Below, piece by piece: positions 36,714 to 45,850 of a DNA stretch of 64,000 nt; the stretch's first letter is position 1; the number at the start of each line of letters is the position of its first letter. The notes below the pieces were generated by a model that was given only the letters and a program-made list of their open reading frames with translations, did not search any database and was not told the DNA's origin. The DNA comes from Corallococcus exercitus. GTDB lineage: Bacteria > Myxococcota > Myxococcia > Myxococcales > Myxococcaceae. The position numbers and the translations under genes were made by a program. The stretch spans positions 1 through 64,000 of the forward strand of contig NZ_RAVW01000001.1 in assembly GCF_003611585.1 (NCBI RefSeq). The letters are read 5' to 3'.

Positions 36714-37604
36714 TTACGGGGAACCCGCATCCGGCGCGGGCCGGGGCGTGGGGTACACGAGGCAGAGCGTGTCGAAGAGCCCCTCCTCCGGCGCGACGTA
36801 CGTGCCGCCGAGCGCCCGCGCCACCTGCACCACCTCCGTGCCGAACGACGGGACGAGGCACAGGTCGTCCGACGTGGTGAAGCGCCCCTTCAGCCGGGCC
36901 AGCTCCCGCCGCAGCGTCGCGATGTCCTGGCGCCCGCCGCGCACAGGCACGGACGGGCCGTTACGGTCCGGCCCCGGCAACTTGCCCACGCTGGTGGTCA
37001 GTTCGAACCCATCCGCGCGCTGGATGATGCGCAGCTTGCCGGGGGCCACCTCCTCGAGCCACGCCCGGAAGCCCTGCTCGTCGCGCAGCACCAGCCGGTA
37101 GGCCACGGGCGCGTCCGGGTGCTGGAGCCACACGGCCCGAGCCTGCGTGCGCAGCACGGCCAGCGTGTCAGACACCTGTGCGAGAAAGGTGTCCGCGTCC
37201 TCCACCACGACGAGCACGTCCCTGCCCCGCACCCGCTCCGCGAGCCTGCCCGCGTCCGGCCCCCGGGCAGGCACGAAGTCCTCCGCGCCCAGCCGCACCC
37301 GGTCCCCTGACAGCCCCAGCCGGAGGACGTCGTCCGGGAGGGGCTCTCCATAGACGGGCGCGGATACCGGCGTGAGGGTCGCATCCGCCCAGGTGCCCGC
37401 GTCGATGGGGGCCGGTGGACGGACGCCCGCTTCCACTGACGGTGAGGGCGTGGGAGACACTGGGCGTGCCGGCTCGGCGGGCGTGGATTCGCGGCAGCCA
37501 CCTGACGCCAGGCTGCCCACGAACAGGAGGAAGAATGCAGGGTTACGAAAACAGGCTGGCGAGCGTAGCGGAATATTCCACCCGGAGCGTCTGAATGGCC
37601 TCAT
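36714..37604 (-). CDS. Putative lipoprotein of unknown function
   Basis: The protein has 296 residues from the ATG at 37604. The signal sequence (FRNPAFFLLFVGSLASGGC) ends in a lipobox-like Cys, followed by a Pro/Ser/Thr-rich spacer. The rest is a soluble envelope domain with paired segments (DVLRLGLSGDRVRLGAEDF and DVLVVVEDADTFLAQVSD) and a Cys pair near the C-terminus. It resembles the periplasmic ExbD-like/biopolymer sensor style of myxobacterial lipoproteins, but I recognise no named domain. Its start codon interleaves with an alternative ATG of the divergent kinase gene, so the two are likely co-regulated. Confidence 0.7.
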   Translation of the reverse strand: MRPFRRSGWNIPLRSPACFRNPAFFLLFVGSLASGGCRESTPAEPARPVSPTPSPSVEAGVRPPAPIDAGTWADATLTPVSAPVYGEPLPDDVLRLGLSGDRVRLGAEDFVPARGPDAGRLAERVRGRDVLVVVEDADTFLAQVSDTLAVLRTQARAVWLQHPDAPVAYRLVLRDEQGFRAWLEEVAPGKLRIIQRADGFELTTSVGKLPGPDRNGPSVPVRGGRQDIATLRRELARLKGRFTTSDDLCLVPSFGTEVVQVARALGGTYVAPEEGLFDTLCLVYPTPRPAPDAGSP

Positions 37605-37659
37605 GATAGCTTCTCGCGGTTTTTCCGAAGGACTCCCCTCCACAGGAGCCGATTCGAAC

Positions 37660-39873
37660 GTGCCGCAGCCTTCCGCCGGCCTCCAGTTCGGCAAGTACAA
37701 GCTGCTCGAGCGCATCGCGACGGGCGGCATGGCGGAGATCTATCGCGCCCGGATGACGGCGGTGGCGGGCGTCACGAAGCCGGTGGTCATCAAGAAGATC
37801 CTCCCTGGCTACGCGGACGACAGCGCGTTCGTGTCCATGTTCATCAACGAGGCGCGCATCGCGCTGGGGTTGTCGCACGGCAACATCGCGCAGATCTTCG
37901 ACTTCGGGGAGGTGGAGGGCGAGTACTTCCTCGCGATGGAGTGGGTGGACGGCCATCCGCTCTCGCACGTGCTGCGCCGGGCCCGCGAGAAGGGCTTGCC
38001 CGCGCTGCCGCCGCCCCTGGCGGTGCTGGTGGCCATCGACATGCTGCGGGGGCTGGCCTACGCGCACACGCGGCTGGACGACAACGGCCGTCCGCTGCAA
38101 ATCGTCCACCGGGACGTGAGCCCGCAGAACGTGCTCCTCTCCTTCGAGGGGCAGGTGAAGCTGGTGGACTTCGGCATCGCGCGGGCGAGGCTTGCCGGAC
38201 GCAGCGACACGAACACGGACGTGGCGAAGGGCAAGTACGTCTACTTCGCGCCGGAGCAGGCGCGCGGCGAGGCGCTGGACGCGCGCACGGACGTGTTCGC
38301 CGCGGGCACGGTCCTCTACGAGATGCTCTGCGGCCGGCGCCCCTTCGAGGGCTCGCTCCAGGACGTGCTGCGCAAGATCTCGCAGGGCGACTTCCCCCGG
38401 CCGCGCGAGTGGACGCCGGGCATCCCGGCCGCGCTGGAGCGCATCCTGCTCACCGCGATGGCCACCAGCCCGGAGCAGCGCTACGCCACCGCGCAGGCCT
38501 TCGCGGAGGCACTGGCGCGGCAGCTCCACATCACCGCGCCGGACGTGTCCGCCAGCGACCTGGGCCACTTCATGGGCTACCTCTTCGAGCCGGAGCTCGT
38601 GGAGGCCGGCCGCCCGGTGCAGCTGCCACGCGAGTTCATCGCGAGGGTGAACCGCTGGAGCGGCATCGCGGAGCCGCCGCCCGTACCGACGCCGCCGGAG
38701 CTGCCCCGCTACGTGCCCGAACCGCACGGTGAGCCCCGGGGCGATTTGACGACGCAGCCCCTGCCCCCACAGGCGATGCCGCCGGCACCGCCGCCCGCGT
38801 GGCACCGCACCCTGCGCGGCTGGGCGATGCGCGGCGCGCCGGTGGTGGTGGCCGCGCTCGTGGCCACCTGGCTGGGCCTGGTGATGGGCGGAACCAACAC
38901 GTTCGCGGTGGAGCTCAGCTCCTCACCCGCGGGCGCCACCATCCGCGTGGACGGCCGGATCCTGAGCGAGACGACGCCCACGCTCATCACCCAGCTGCCG
39001 TCGGACCGCGAGCACGTGCTGGAGGTGCTGCTGCCGGGCATGGTGCCCTTCAGCCAGCGCGTGCACGCCGAGCGTGGCACCACGCTGGCGGTCCACGCGC
39101 GGCTCGCGCCGAAGCATCCGGCCCTGGCGCGCGCCCCGCCCCGCGCGGGCCCGGACGACGCGCCCGTCTCCGGCGCGCGCTACTCCGCGGGAGGCCCGTT
39201 CGCGCTCAGCGCGGTCGCGCATGCCCTGCGCGTGCCTCCGTCCCAGGCGGCGCGCATGCGGTTGGATCCCTCCCGCACCTACGGCCTGCGCGTGGAGGGC
39301 CGCGTGTCTGTGGGAGGCCCGCTGCCGGTGGCGCAGGCGGTCTACTTCCTGGAGGGCGGCACGGCCCTGGCCGCGCGCGACAGCTTCGGCCTGGTGGGCG
39401 CGGACGAGGTGCTGGTGCGCGACGCCTCCGTCCTCTACGTGTTCCTCTGGGACGACCGCCCCGACGACAACCGCGGCGCCCTCCAGGTGCACGTGCGCGA
39501 ACAGGCGAGCGGCGCCATCACCACCCTGCTCCTGGACGCGCGCCGGCACGCGGTCTCGCTGTCGCCCCACGACGGCTTCACGCTCCGGGAGCTGGACCCG
39601 TCCACCACCTACCGCGTCGTCGTGCGCGCGGCGCAGGAGCCGGCGCGCACGCGGGGCTTTGGCGGCGGAGAGGTGGGCGGCGTGCTCGCGCTGCACGGCG
39701 CGGGGCCTTCTCCGGCCATGGCCCCGGGCACGCTGGAGGTGCTGGAGGTCAACCAGCCCACGGTGATGCGCGGCGCGAGCTGGCTGCGGCTCGCGTTCCC
39801 GGACGACGACGTGAACGACAACGCCGGAGGCCTCACGCTGGAGGTGACGCCGGTGGCGCCGCTGCACCAGTAG
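37660..39873 (+). CDS. Membrane-anchored Ser/Thr protein kinase with PEGA domain
   Basis: The protein has 737 residues from the GTG at 37660, chosen because AGGAG lies 11 bases upstream; the ATG at 37603 is the alternative. Kinase domain (about 10-290): GGMAEIYRA glycine loop, VVIKKIL lysine, HRDVSPQN with catalytic D152, DFGIA and APEQARG. One membrane helix lies near 394-412. It is followed by a PEGA domain (about 415-485, ELSSSPAGATIRVDG) and a long extracytoplasmic region with internal repeats of a V-x-V-x-E/D type. Such kinases phosphorylate Ser/Thr on partners, which FHA proteins can recognise. Confidence 0.92.
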   Translation: MPQPSAGLQFGKYKLLERIATGGMAEIYRARMTAVAGVTKPVVIKKILPGYADDSAFVSMFINEARIALGLSHGNIAQIFDFGEVEGEYFLAMEWVDGHPLSHVLRRAREKGLPALPPPLAVLVAIDMLRGLAYAHTRLDDNGRPLQIVHRDVSPQNVLLSFEGQVKLVDFGIARARLAGRSDTNTDVAKGKYVYFAPEQARGEALDARTDVFAAGTVLYEMLCGRRPFEGSLQDVLRKISQGDFPRPREWTPGIPAALERILLTAMATSPEQRYATAQAFAEALARQLHITAPDVSASDLGHFMGYLFEPELVEAGRPVQLPREFIARVNRWSGIAEPPPVPTPPELPRYVPEPHGEPRGDLTTQPLPPQAMPPAPPPAWHRTLRGWAMRGAPVVVAALVATWLGLVMGGTNTFAVELSSSPAGATIRVDGRILSETTPTLITQLPSDREHVLEVLLPGMVPFSQRVHAERGTTLAVHARLAPKHPALARAPPRAGPDDAPVSGARYSAGGPFALSAVAHALRVPPSQAARMRLDPSRTYGLRVEGRVSVGGPLPVAQAVYFLEGGTALAARDSFGLVGADEVLVRDASVLYVFLWDDRPDDNRGALQVHVREQASGAITTLLLDARRHAVSLSPHDGFTLRELDPSTTYRVVVRAAQEPARTRGFGGGEVGGVLALHGAGPSPAMAPGTLEVLEVNQPTVMRGASWLRLAFPDDDVNDNAGGLTLEVTPVAPLHQ

Positions 39874-39970
39874 CGCGCGCGACGGGCCGCTACAGGGCAC
39901 CGCCAGCCTGTAGCCGAAAAATTGATCATCCGGGATGCGCCCCTACCCTGGGCCGCCACGGAGGACGCTC

Positions 39971-40186
39971 ATGAAGAAGCTGCTGGCGGTGCTGGGCCTG
40001 GGGATCGCGGTGATGGCCACGGTGGGACTTTCCACCCGCGTGGACGCGCGGCCCGGAAGCACGGCGGACGAGGGGCCGACCGATGCCCAGATCGACGCTG
40101 TCCTGGACGCGCAGGCTCACGAGGTCATGGGCCGGCTGCTGGAAGCGCAGCGCAATGCCAACCGGATGACAATGCTTCCCCGGTAA
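39971..40186 (+). CDS. Small exported protein of unknown function
   Basis: The protein has 71 residues from the ATG at 39971, preceded by GGAGGAC. A clear Sec signal peptide (MKKLLAVLGLGIAVMATVG, cleavage probably after VDA) leaves a mature chain of about 45 residues that is helical and rich in Ala, Gln and Asp. No Cys is present. I recognise no family. It is the only gene between the kinase and carD. Confidence 0.65.
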   Translation: MKKLLAVLGLGIAVMATVGLSTRVDARPGSTADEGPTDAQIDAVLDAQAHEVMGRLLEAQRNANRMTMLPR

Positions 40187-40264
40187 TCTCGTGGCATCCG
40201 GCGGGGCACGGTGCTACGACCGGGCGCTCGCTTCAGTGCTCATCCACCCGCTCACGAGGGGGCC

Positions 40265-41227
40265 ATGCCAGAAGGGTCCGCTGCACTCCAGCTCCAGGTT
40301 GGAGACCGGGTCGTCTACCCCAATCAGGGGGTCTGTCGCGTCGCCGCCATCGATGTGAAAGAGGTGGCCGGACAGAGCCTCACCTTCGTCACCATGCGCC
40401 GGGAAGAAGACGGCGCGGTCGTGATGGTGCCGCAGGGAAAAATCATCTCCATCGGCGTGCGCAAGGTCGCCAGTCCGTCGGACGTGGAGGAGATCTACGC
40501 GTTCCTCCGCTCGGACAGTGACAAGGCGGACCTGGACTGGAAGCAACGCGCGCGCACCAACCTGGACCGCATGACCCAGGGCGGCATCCTGGGGCTGGCG
40601 GAGGTCGTCAAGGGCCTCCAGGTCCTGAGCGAGCTGCGGCCGCTGCCCACCAAGGAGCGCGAGCTCTACGACAACGCCCGGCACCTGCTGGTGTCGGAGG
40701 TCGCCGCCGCGCTGGGCACCGCCGAGGCCAACGCCGAGGACTCCATCGACATCGTCCTCTTCCCGCCCGGGAAGGAGCGTCCCAAGCGCACCGCCGCGGA
40801 GTTCGCGCGGCCCGGTGGCGACGAGGACGACATGGACCTGGACGGCGACCTCATGGGTCTGGAGGGCGGAGAGCTGGACCTGCCCTCGGACGAGGAGCCG
40901 CCGGCCGAACCCGAGGAGGAGTCCTCCGAGGAGGGTGGCGAGGAGGAGGAAGGCGGCGAGGAGGGGGCCGAGGACGCCCCCAAGAAGCGCGGCCGTCCGC
41001 CCAAGGCCAAGCCGGCCGAAGGCGCCGAGCCCGCCGCTCCGAAGAAGCGCGGCCGTCCGCCCAAGCCGAAGCCCGAGGTGACGGCGGAGAGCGCCGAGCC
41101 CGCCGCTCCGAAGAAGCGCGGCCGTCCGCCCAAGGCCAGGCCGCCGGAAGGTGCCGCGCCCGCCGAGCCCGCCGCTCCGAAGAAGCGAGGCCGTCCGCCC
41201 AAGGCGAAGCCCGCCGAGGACGAGTGA
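40265..41227 (+). CDS. carD: Transcriptional regulator CarD (CdnL-type domain plus AT-hooks)
   Basis: The protein has 320 residues from the ATG at 40265; the M. xanthus protein is of similar size. Residues about 8-165 are the CarD_CdnL_TRCF domain (GDRVVYPNQGVCRVAAI...EVAGQSLTFV), which contacts RNA polymerase beta. An acidic stretch (about 185-235) leads to four AT-hooks, each KKRGRPPK, beginning near residues 240, 260, 283 and 306, as in HMGA proteins. CarD with CarG controls light-induced carotenoid synthesis and development in Myxococcus. The four hooks are encoded by almost identical DNA repeats. Confidence 0.95.
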   Translation: MPEGSAALQLQVGDRVVYPNQGVCRVAAIDVKEVAGQSLTFVTMRREEDGAVVMVPQGKIISIGVRKVASPSDVEEIYAFLRSDSDKADLDWKQRARTNLDRMTQGGILGLAEVVKGLQVLSELRPLPTKERELYDNARHLLVSEVAAALGTAEANAEDSIDIVLFPPGKERPKRTAAEFARPGGDEDDMDLDGDLMGLEGGELDLPSDEEPPAEPEEESSEEGGEEEEGGEEGAEDAPKKRGRPPKAKPAEGAEPAAPKKRGRPPKPKPEVTAESAEPAAPKKRGRPPKARPPEGAAPAEPAAPKKRGRPPKAKPAEDE

Positions 41228-41321
41228 ACCGTAGGAATCCACGGCCCTCCCGGCTGCCCGCGTCGCGTGAAGAGCGCGCGCCCGGCACCGCGCGAGGGCC
41301 CTCCCGCCGAGGTGACGCCCC

Positions 41322-41834
41322 GTGATTCGCGTCGTGACGCTGGACCCCTTCGACGACAAGCAGCTCGCCAAGTTCAACCGCACGCTCTACACGGCCTTCG
41401 GCGTGGGCAGCGAGCACAGCGGCTCCGCGGAGATCCCCGCGGGCATGTCCGAGCCCCTGGACGCGGAGAAGCTGCTCGAAGAGGTGAAGGGCATCCGGGC
41501 CTACAAGGACGACAAGGTGCTGCTGCTCACCTCGCGCAAGCTGAAGGACCGCGACCTGCCCAGCGGCAAGGCCCCCACGTCGGGCTTCGCGAAGTACGGC
41601 AAGGACCGGGCAATCCTCTCCATCGCGCCGTTCAAGGACCTGGAGAAGGACTTCAAGCCCATCGCGCGCCACGCGCTGCACCAGCTGGGTACGCTGTGGG
41701 AGCTGCACCACTGCCTGGATCCGCGCTGCTCGATGTATCCGCCCTGGACGCCGTCCTTCAACCAGGGCGACCACATCTTCTGCACCTTCTGCCGCGAAAA
41801 GAGCGAGCAGAAGATCCGTCTTGCCAAGTCCTAA
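41322..41834 (+). CDS. carG: CarD partner protein CarG (archaemetzincin-like zinc protein)
   Basis: The protein has 170 residues from the GTG at 41322, preceded by GAGGTGA. The C-terminal half has the archaemetzincin-like metal motif: H117, H129/H130, C131-x4-C136, M138 and CTFC (C154, C157). Where a protease would have the HExxH glutamate and second histidine, this protein has Ala118 and Gln121, in line with CarG being a non-catalytic zinc protein. CarG binds the CarD N-terminal domain and is needed for all CarD-dependent processes. It follows carD by 94 bases, probably in the same transcript. Confidence 0.93.
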   Translation: MIRVVTLDPFDDKQLAKFNRTLYTAFGVGSEHSGSAEIPAGMSEPLDAEKLLEEVKGIRAYKDDKVLLLTSRKLKDRDLPSGKAPTSGFAKYGKDRAILSIAPFKDLEKDFKPIARHALHQLGTLWELHHCLDPRCSMYPPWTPSFNQGDHIFCTFCREKSEQKIRLAKS

Positions 41835-42771
41835 GGCCCTGCGCGCCCTGCCCCTGGTGGAACTGGGGGCGCTGCTGCTCGTCGCGCTCCTGTGCCTCGT
41901 CTTCCAGCTGAGGCTGCCGGGCCGGCTGCCCACGGACGCGGACGAGCGCGCCATGGCGGACGTGCTGGCCCGCGACGCGCGACCCGGGGACGCGGTGCTG
42001 CTGTTCCCCTGGTGGACCGAGCGCGCCCGCCTCTTCGTGCCTCCGTCCGTGCCCGTGTACGGGTGGCTGGAGTCGGACCGCGCGGACCTGAGCGCGCACC
42101 CGCGCATCTGGGTGCTGGGCCAGCCGGACCTGCCCCGCTCCGACGTGGGCGCGTTCGAAGCGGCCTTCCTCCCCGGACGCAAGGCGCTGGGCCCTGAAGC
42201 GCGCCTGGGCCCGCTGTCGCTGCGCCTCTACGAGAACGGCCGCTACCGCCCCCGTCACTGGGTGGCGAGCGAGTCCGCGAGCGCGGCGCGCGTGTACCTG
42301 GAGCAGCCGGATGGCTCGCGCCAGGACTGCCCCTTCGACGGGCGTGCGCACCGCTGCCCCGGCCCGCCGTACCTGTACGTCGCGCCGGAGTGGCACGAGA
42401 TCTTCTACGAGCCCCGGCACTGCCTGTGGATGCACGCGCCGGGAGGGCCGCAGCGGCTGGTGGCGGAGTTCGCCAACGTGCCCTCGGGCATGGGCCTGCG
42501 GCTGGAGGGCGGCATCATCTTCGAGTTCGCGCATCCCAAGGACCCGCGCCTCTCCACCGCGTACCTGGGCGTGGATGACGCGGCCACGGGCGAGCGGCTG
42601 CTGGACGTGCCCATCCCCCCGGGCCGCGAGGGCGTGCAGAAGGCGGAGGTGGTGCTGCCGCCCGGACCGCCGCGCACGGTGAAGGTCTGGGTGCAGGCGG
42701 ACAACGCGGAGTCGCGGCAGGTGTGCCTGGACGTGATGGCGCTGGAGCCCGCGGTGGGGGTGAAGCCATGA
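41821..42771 (+). CDS. Membrane-anchored protein of unknown function, coupled to a glycosyltransferase
   Basis: The protein has 316 residues from a TTG at 41821 that overlaps the carG end by 14 bases; a GTG near 41856 is an alternative. An N-terminal membrane helix (about 15-31) is followed by an extracytoplasmic domain resembling the soluble region after the membrane part of GT-C glycosyltransferases (DERAMADVLARDARPGDAVLLFPWW). The C-terminal half has a jellyroll-like beta-rich look. It overlaps the next gene by an ATGA, so the two products probably work together at the membrane surface. Confidence 0.72.
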   Translation: MPSPKALRALPLVELGALLLVALLCLVFQLRLPGRLPTDADERAMADVLARDARPGDAVLLFPWWTERARLFVPPSVPVYGWLESDRADLSAHPRIWVLGQPDLPRSDVGAFEAAFLPGRKALGPEARLGPLSLRLYENGRYRPRHWVASESASAARVYLEQPDGSRQDCPFDGRAHRCPGPPYLYVAPEWHEIFYEPRHCLWMHAPGGPQRLVAEFANVPSGMGLRLEGGIIFEFAHPKDPRLSTAYLGVDDAATGERLLDVPIPPGREGVQKAEVVLPPGPPRTVKVWVQADNAESRQVCLDVMALEPAVGVKP

Positions 42772-44630
42772 CCGTTCCGGCTTCGCTCCAGCTGACGGGA
42801 CGCCCCGCGACGCGCGAGGAGAAGCTCACGGCCCTGGTGCTGTGGGTGCTGGGGTTCGCGGCGCTGTGGACCACGGAGGCGGCCGTGGGCTTCACGCGCG
42901 ACGAGAGCGTCTACTTCGCCGCGGCGGAGGGGTATTCGCAGTGGTTCCGGCTGCTCCTGAACTCGCCCGCGCAGGCGTTCACGGACAGCGCCATCGTGCG
43001 CGCGTGGGACTACAACCACGAGCACCCGGCGCTGATGAAGACGCTGTTCGGGTTGAGCCACCTGCTCTTCCACGACACGTTGGGCGTCATGCGCGACGCG
43101 ACGGCGTTCCGGCTGCCCGCGTTCGCGATGGCGGCGCTGGTGCCCGCGCTGTGCTTCCTCCTGGGCAGCGCGCTGTACGGCCGCACCGCGGGGTGGTTCG
43201 CCGCCCTCTCCTTCCTGCTGGTGCCCCGCCAGTACTTCAACGCGGAGCTGGCGTGCTTCGACATGCCGGTGGCCGCGATGTGGCTGCTCGTCGTGTACTG
43301 CTTCTGGCGCGCGCTGGAGAGCACCCGCTGGGGCATCGCGTGCGGCGTGGCGTTCGGCCTGGCCATCGCCACGAAGCACAACGCCCTCTTCATGCCGTTC
43401 GTGCTGTCGCCGTTCGCGCTGTGGCGCGCGTGGCAGGCGAGCGAAGGCAACCCCGAGGCCCGCGTGCGGCTGGGCCGCTTCGTGGGGCTGTTCGCGGCGG
43501 TGGCGGTGCTCTACGGCCTGCTCGTGGTGTTCCTGGGCGGGCCCGCCGCGTTCCAGAAGAAGTTCCTGCTCCTGAGCCCGCACACGCTGTTCTTCGTGGG
43601 GCTCGCGGTGGGCAGCGTGGTGCTGCTGCGGGACTTGAAGCATGTGAGCCTGCCGGTGACGCGCGCGCTGGTGCCGCTGGCGGCGATGGCCGTGCTGGGC
43701 CCCGTCCTCTTCTACCTGCACTGGCCCTACCTGTGGCACGCGCCGGTGGACCGTACCGCGTGGTACCTGGCCTTCCACGCGACGCACAACCACTACGCCT
43801 GGTTCTACCTGGGCACGCTGATGCGCGGGCCGCCCTTCCCGCTCACCTACGTGGTGGTGAAGACGGCGCTGACGGTGCCCACCAGCCTCTTCGCGCCCAT
43901 GGTGACGGGCTTCGTCGCGCTCGTGGGCCGGGCGCTGCTGAGCTTGAGCGCGCGCACGCGGGATTGGGTGCGGATGCCCACGGCATCGGAAGCGCTGGTG
44001 GGCGTCAACGCGGTGACGTCCATCCTCATCATCAGCCACCCGCAGGTGCCGCACTTCGGCGGCGTGAAGCACTGGTTCCCGTCCATGCCCTTCCTGGGCA
44101 TCCTCGCGGGCGCGGCGGTGGCGCGCGGGTGCTTCGCGCTGTGGGAGGTGCTGAAGGCACGGCGGCCTTCGGTGTCACCGCTGGCCGTGACGGTGCCGGT
44201 GTTCGCGCTGCTGCTGGTGCCCGCGCTGATTGCGCTGGTGCGCGTGTTCCCGTACGGCACGGCGGCGTACTCGGAGCTTGCGGGTGGCCTGCCGGGCGCG
44301 GCGACGCTGGGGATGCAGCGCCAGTTCTGGTCCAGCCACGTCACCGGCGTGCTGCCGTGGATCAACGAACACGCGAAGCCGGGCGCGCGCATCTACCTGC
44401 ACGAGGTGAACGGCTTCTCGTTCCGCGACTACCAGCGCAACGGGATGCTGCGCGAGGACGTGCGGCCGGTGAACAGCCCGTTCGACGCGGACATCGTCGC
44501 GTACCAGTACCACCAGGAGTTCCGCGAGCACGAGTTCCTCACGTGGCAGTCCTTCGGCACGCGCACGCCCGTCACCGGGCTGTACCTGGACGAAACACCG
44601 CAGGTCATCGTCTACCAGCGCCCGCAGTAG
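42768..44630 (+). CDS. GT-C-type membrane glycosyltransferase (ArnT/PMT-like, GT39 family)
   Basis: The protein has 620 residues from the ATG at 42768. A short N-terminal tail and first membrane helix are followed by GFTRDESVYFAAAEGY, the acidic DE motif in the first outer loop that binds the polyprenyl-linked donor in GT-C enzymes. About 11-12 membrane segments follow, then a soluble C-terminal domain. Polyprenyl-phosphate sugar is the expected donor; the acceptor could be protein or lipid A, which the sequence does not reveal. The 4-base overlap with the upstream gene suggests a complex. Confidence 0.83.
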   Translation: MTVPASLQLTGRPATREEKLTALVLWVLGFAALWTTEAAVGFTRDESVYFAAAEGYSQWFRLLLNSPAQAFTDSAIVRAWDYNHEHPALMKTLFGLSHLLFHDTLGVMRDATAFRLPAFAMAALVPALCFLLGSALYGRTAGWFAALSFLLVPRQYFNAELACFDMPVAAMWLLVVYCFWRALESTRWGIACGVAFGLAIATKHNALFMPFVLSPFALWRAWQASEGNPEARVRLGRFVGLFAAVAVLYGLLVVFLGGPAAFQKKFLLLSPHTLFFVGLAVGSVVLLRDLKHVSLPVTRALVPLAAMAVLGPVLFYLHWPYLWHAPVDRTAWYLAFHATHNHYAWFYLGTLMRGPPFPLTYVVVKTALTVPTSLFAPMVTGFVALVGRALLSLSARTRDWVRMPTASEALVGVNAVTSILIISHPQVPHFGGVKHWFPSMPFLGILAGAAVARGCFALWEVLKARRPSVSPLAVTVPVFALLLVPALIALVRVFPYGTAAYSELAGGLPGAATLGMQRQFWSSHVTGVLPWINEHAKPGARIYLHEVNGFSFRDYQRNGMLREDVRPVNSPFDADIVAYQYHQEFREHEFLTWQSFGTRTPVTGLYLDETPQVIVYQRPQ

Positions 44631-44778
44631 TCACGGCCCGGGATGACGCGGCAGGCCATGTGCACGACCGTTCACTCGGCGGCCCCATGGGCATGCTTGA
44701 AGACCGGACAGGACTGAAAGGCATGGGGCCGGGGTAGGCTCGCGGTGTCGGCCAATCCACCTTCCGGGGGAGGAACAC

Positions 44779-45345
44779 ATGACGCGCTGGACGGGCTTGC
44801 TGACGGTGATGGCGCTGGGTGCGGGCTTCGTGGGCTGTGACAACGCGAAGCCGCCCGCGAAGGTGGCTCGGGCCCAGGTGAAGCGGACGGGCCCCGCGAC
44901 GATGGAGATCATCCCCGTCGAGGGACAGCTCCCCTACTGCATGCTCTTCACGATGTCCGAGAAGGGCGTCATCCGGCAGCTGACGCTCACGCGGGAGAAC
45001 CGCTCCATCCGCTGCGACCCGAACCGCCCCGTCGCCAACACCAGCTTCCGCGTGCCGGTGCAGGAGGGGAAGGTGCGCGTCTACATCTTCTTCTCCGACG
45101 AGCGCGTGCCCGCGGGCTCCGTGGCGCAGCAGCTCTACGACCTGCGCGATCGCGAGCGCGTCACCGCCATGGACCTGCGGCTGCCGGGGCGCATCTTCGT
45201 GGAGACGCTGGAGTTCACGCCGGAGACGGGCGAGCCGGAGGCGACGGGCGTCGTCGTGGGCGCGGGCGGCGTGGTGACGTCCGATGGCGGCACGGCCCTG
45301 GATGCGGGCACCAACACGCTGACCGTGCAGCCGCTGGCGAACTGA
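44779..45345 (+). CDS. Lipoprotein of unknown function, duplicated module copy 1
   Basis: The protein has 188 residues from the ATG at 44779, preceded by GGGGGAGGAAC. The signal peptide (LLTVMALGAGFVGC) has a lipobox with Cys at position 20. The mature chain contains two more Cys residues and a beta-rich domain (GPATMEIIP...GVIRQLTLTRENRSIRC), then an Asp/Gly-rich tail. I recognise no family. A paralogue at 46132 is about four-fifths identical by eye. The tail differs most between copies. Confidence 0.78.
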   Translation: MTRWTGLLTVMALGAGFVGCDNAKPPAKVARAQVKRTGPATMEIIPVEGQLPYCMLFTMSEKGVIRQLTLTRENRSIRCDPNRPVANTSFRVPVQEGKVRVYIFFSDERVPAGSVAQQLYDLRDRERVTAMDLRLPGRIFVETLEFTPETGEPEATGVVVGAGGVVTSDGGTALDAGTNTLTVQPLAN

Positions 45346-45356
45346 TCGCCAGACGC

Positions 45357-45389
45357 GAAGAAGCCCGAGGGTGACGTCCACCCCCGGGC
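45357..45389 (-). terminator. Terminator between the convergent genes of module copy 1
   Basis: On the minus strand, GCCCGGGGGTGG pairs with CACCCTCGGGC (one G-U pair) over a short loop and is followed by TTCTTCG. The opposite strand has an A-C mismatch and no T-run, so it serves the repeat-protein gene best. Confidence 0.6.
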
Positions 45390-45418
45390 CTCCGTGCCGC
45401 TTCAGGCTGTGACGCTGA

Positions 45419-45850
45419 TTAGTTCAGCCAGCCACCGTTGTACGTCGGAGCGCGGTCACGCCGCGCCATCCGCTCGCGCTCCTGCCGTTCACGCTCCAGC
45501 CGGGCCTGACGCTCGCGCTCCTGCCGCTCGCGCTCCAGTCGGGCCAGCCGCTCCCGCTCCTGACGCTCACGCTCCATGCGGGCCAGCCGTTCGCGTTCCT
45601 GACGCTCGCGCTCCAGCTTCGCCAGCCGCTCACGCTCCTGCCGTTCGCGCTCCAGCCGGGCCTGACGCTCACGCTCCTGCCGTTCACGCTCCAGCCGGGC
45701 CTGACGCTCACGCTCCTGCCGCTCGCGCTCCATGCGGCGCTGGTCCTGGCGGCTCACGAGAGGGGTGGCGGCGTGGAAGTCCGCCGCCATCACCGGGGAG
45801 CTCGCGACGAGCGCCACAGCCACCACCATCTTCTTGAGCATCGCCTTCAT
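45419..45850 (-). CDS. Secreted R/E/Q-rich repeat protein, module copy 1
   Basis: The protein has 143 residues from the ATG at 45850. The signal peptide MKAMLKKMVVAVALVASSPVMAA is followed by seven 13-residue repeats (residues 39-129, unit RLERERQERERQA with variation) and a C-terminal tail ending TYNGGWLN. The repeats are extremely charged and probably form a long single alpha helix or coiled coil in the periplasm. The function is unknown. It converges on the duplicated lipoprotein gene. Confidence 0.75.
   Translation of the reverse strand: MKAMLKKMVVAVALVASSPVMAADFHAATPLVSRQDQRRMERERQERERQARLERERQERERQARLERERQERERLAKLERERQERERLARMERERQERERLARLERERQERERQARLERERQERERMARRDRAPTYNGGWLN
45464..45736 (-). 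repeat. 39-base minisatellite, seven units
   Basis: Seven near-identical 39-base units encode the 13-residue repeat of the secreted protein. The paralogous array at 46799-47032 has fewer units and an internal length change. Confidence 0.85.

Noticed and set aside
40982-41210. Repeated GAAGAAGCGCGGCCGTCC blocks as a regulatory repeat
   Set aside because: They are the coding DNA of the four AT-hooks of CarD.
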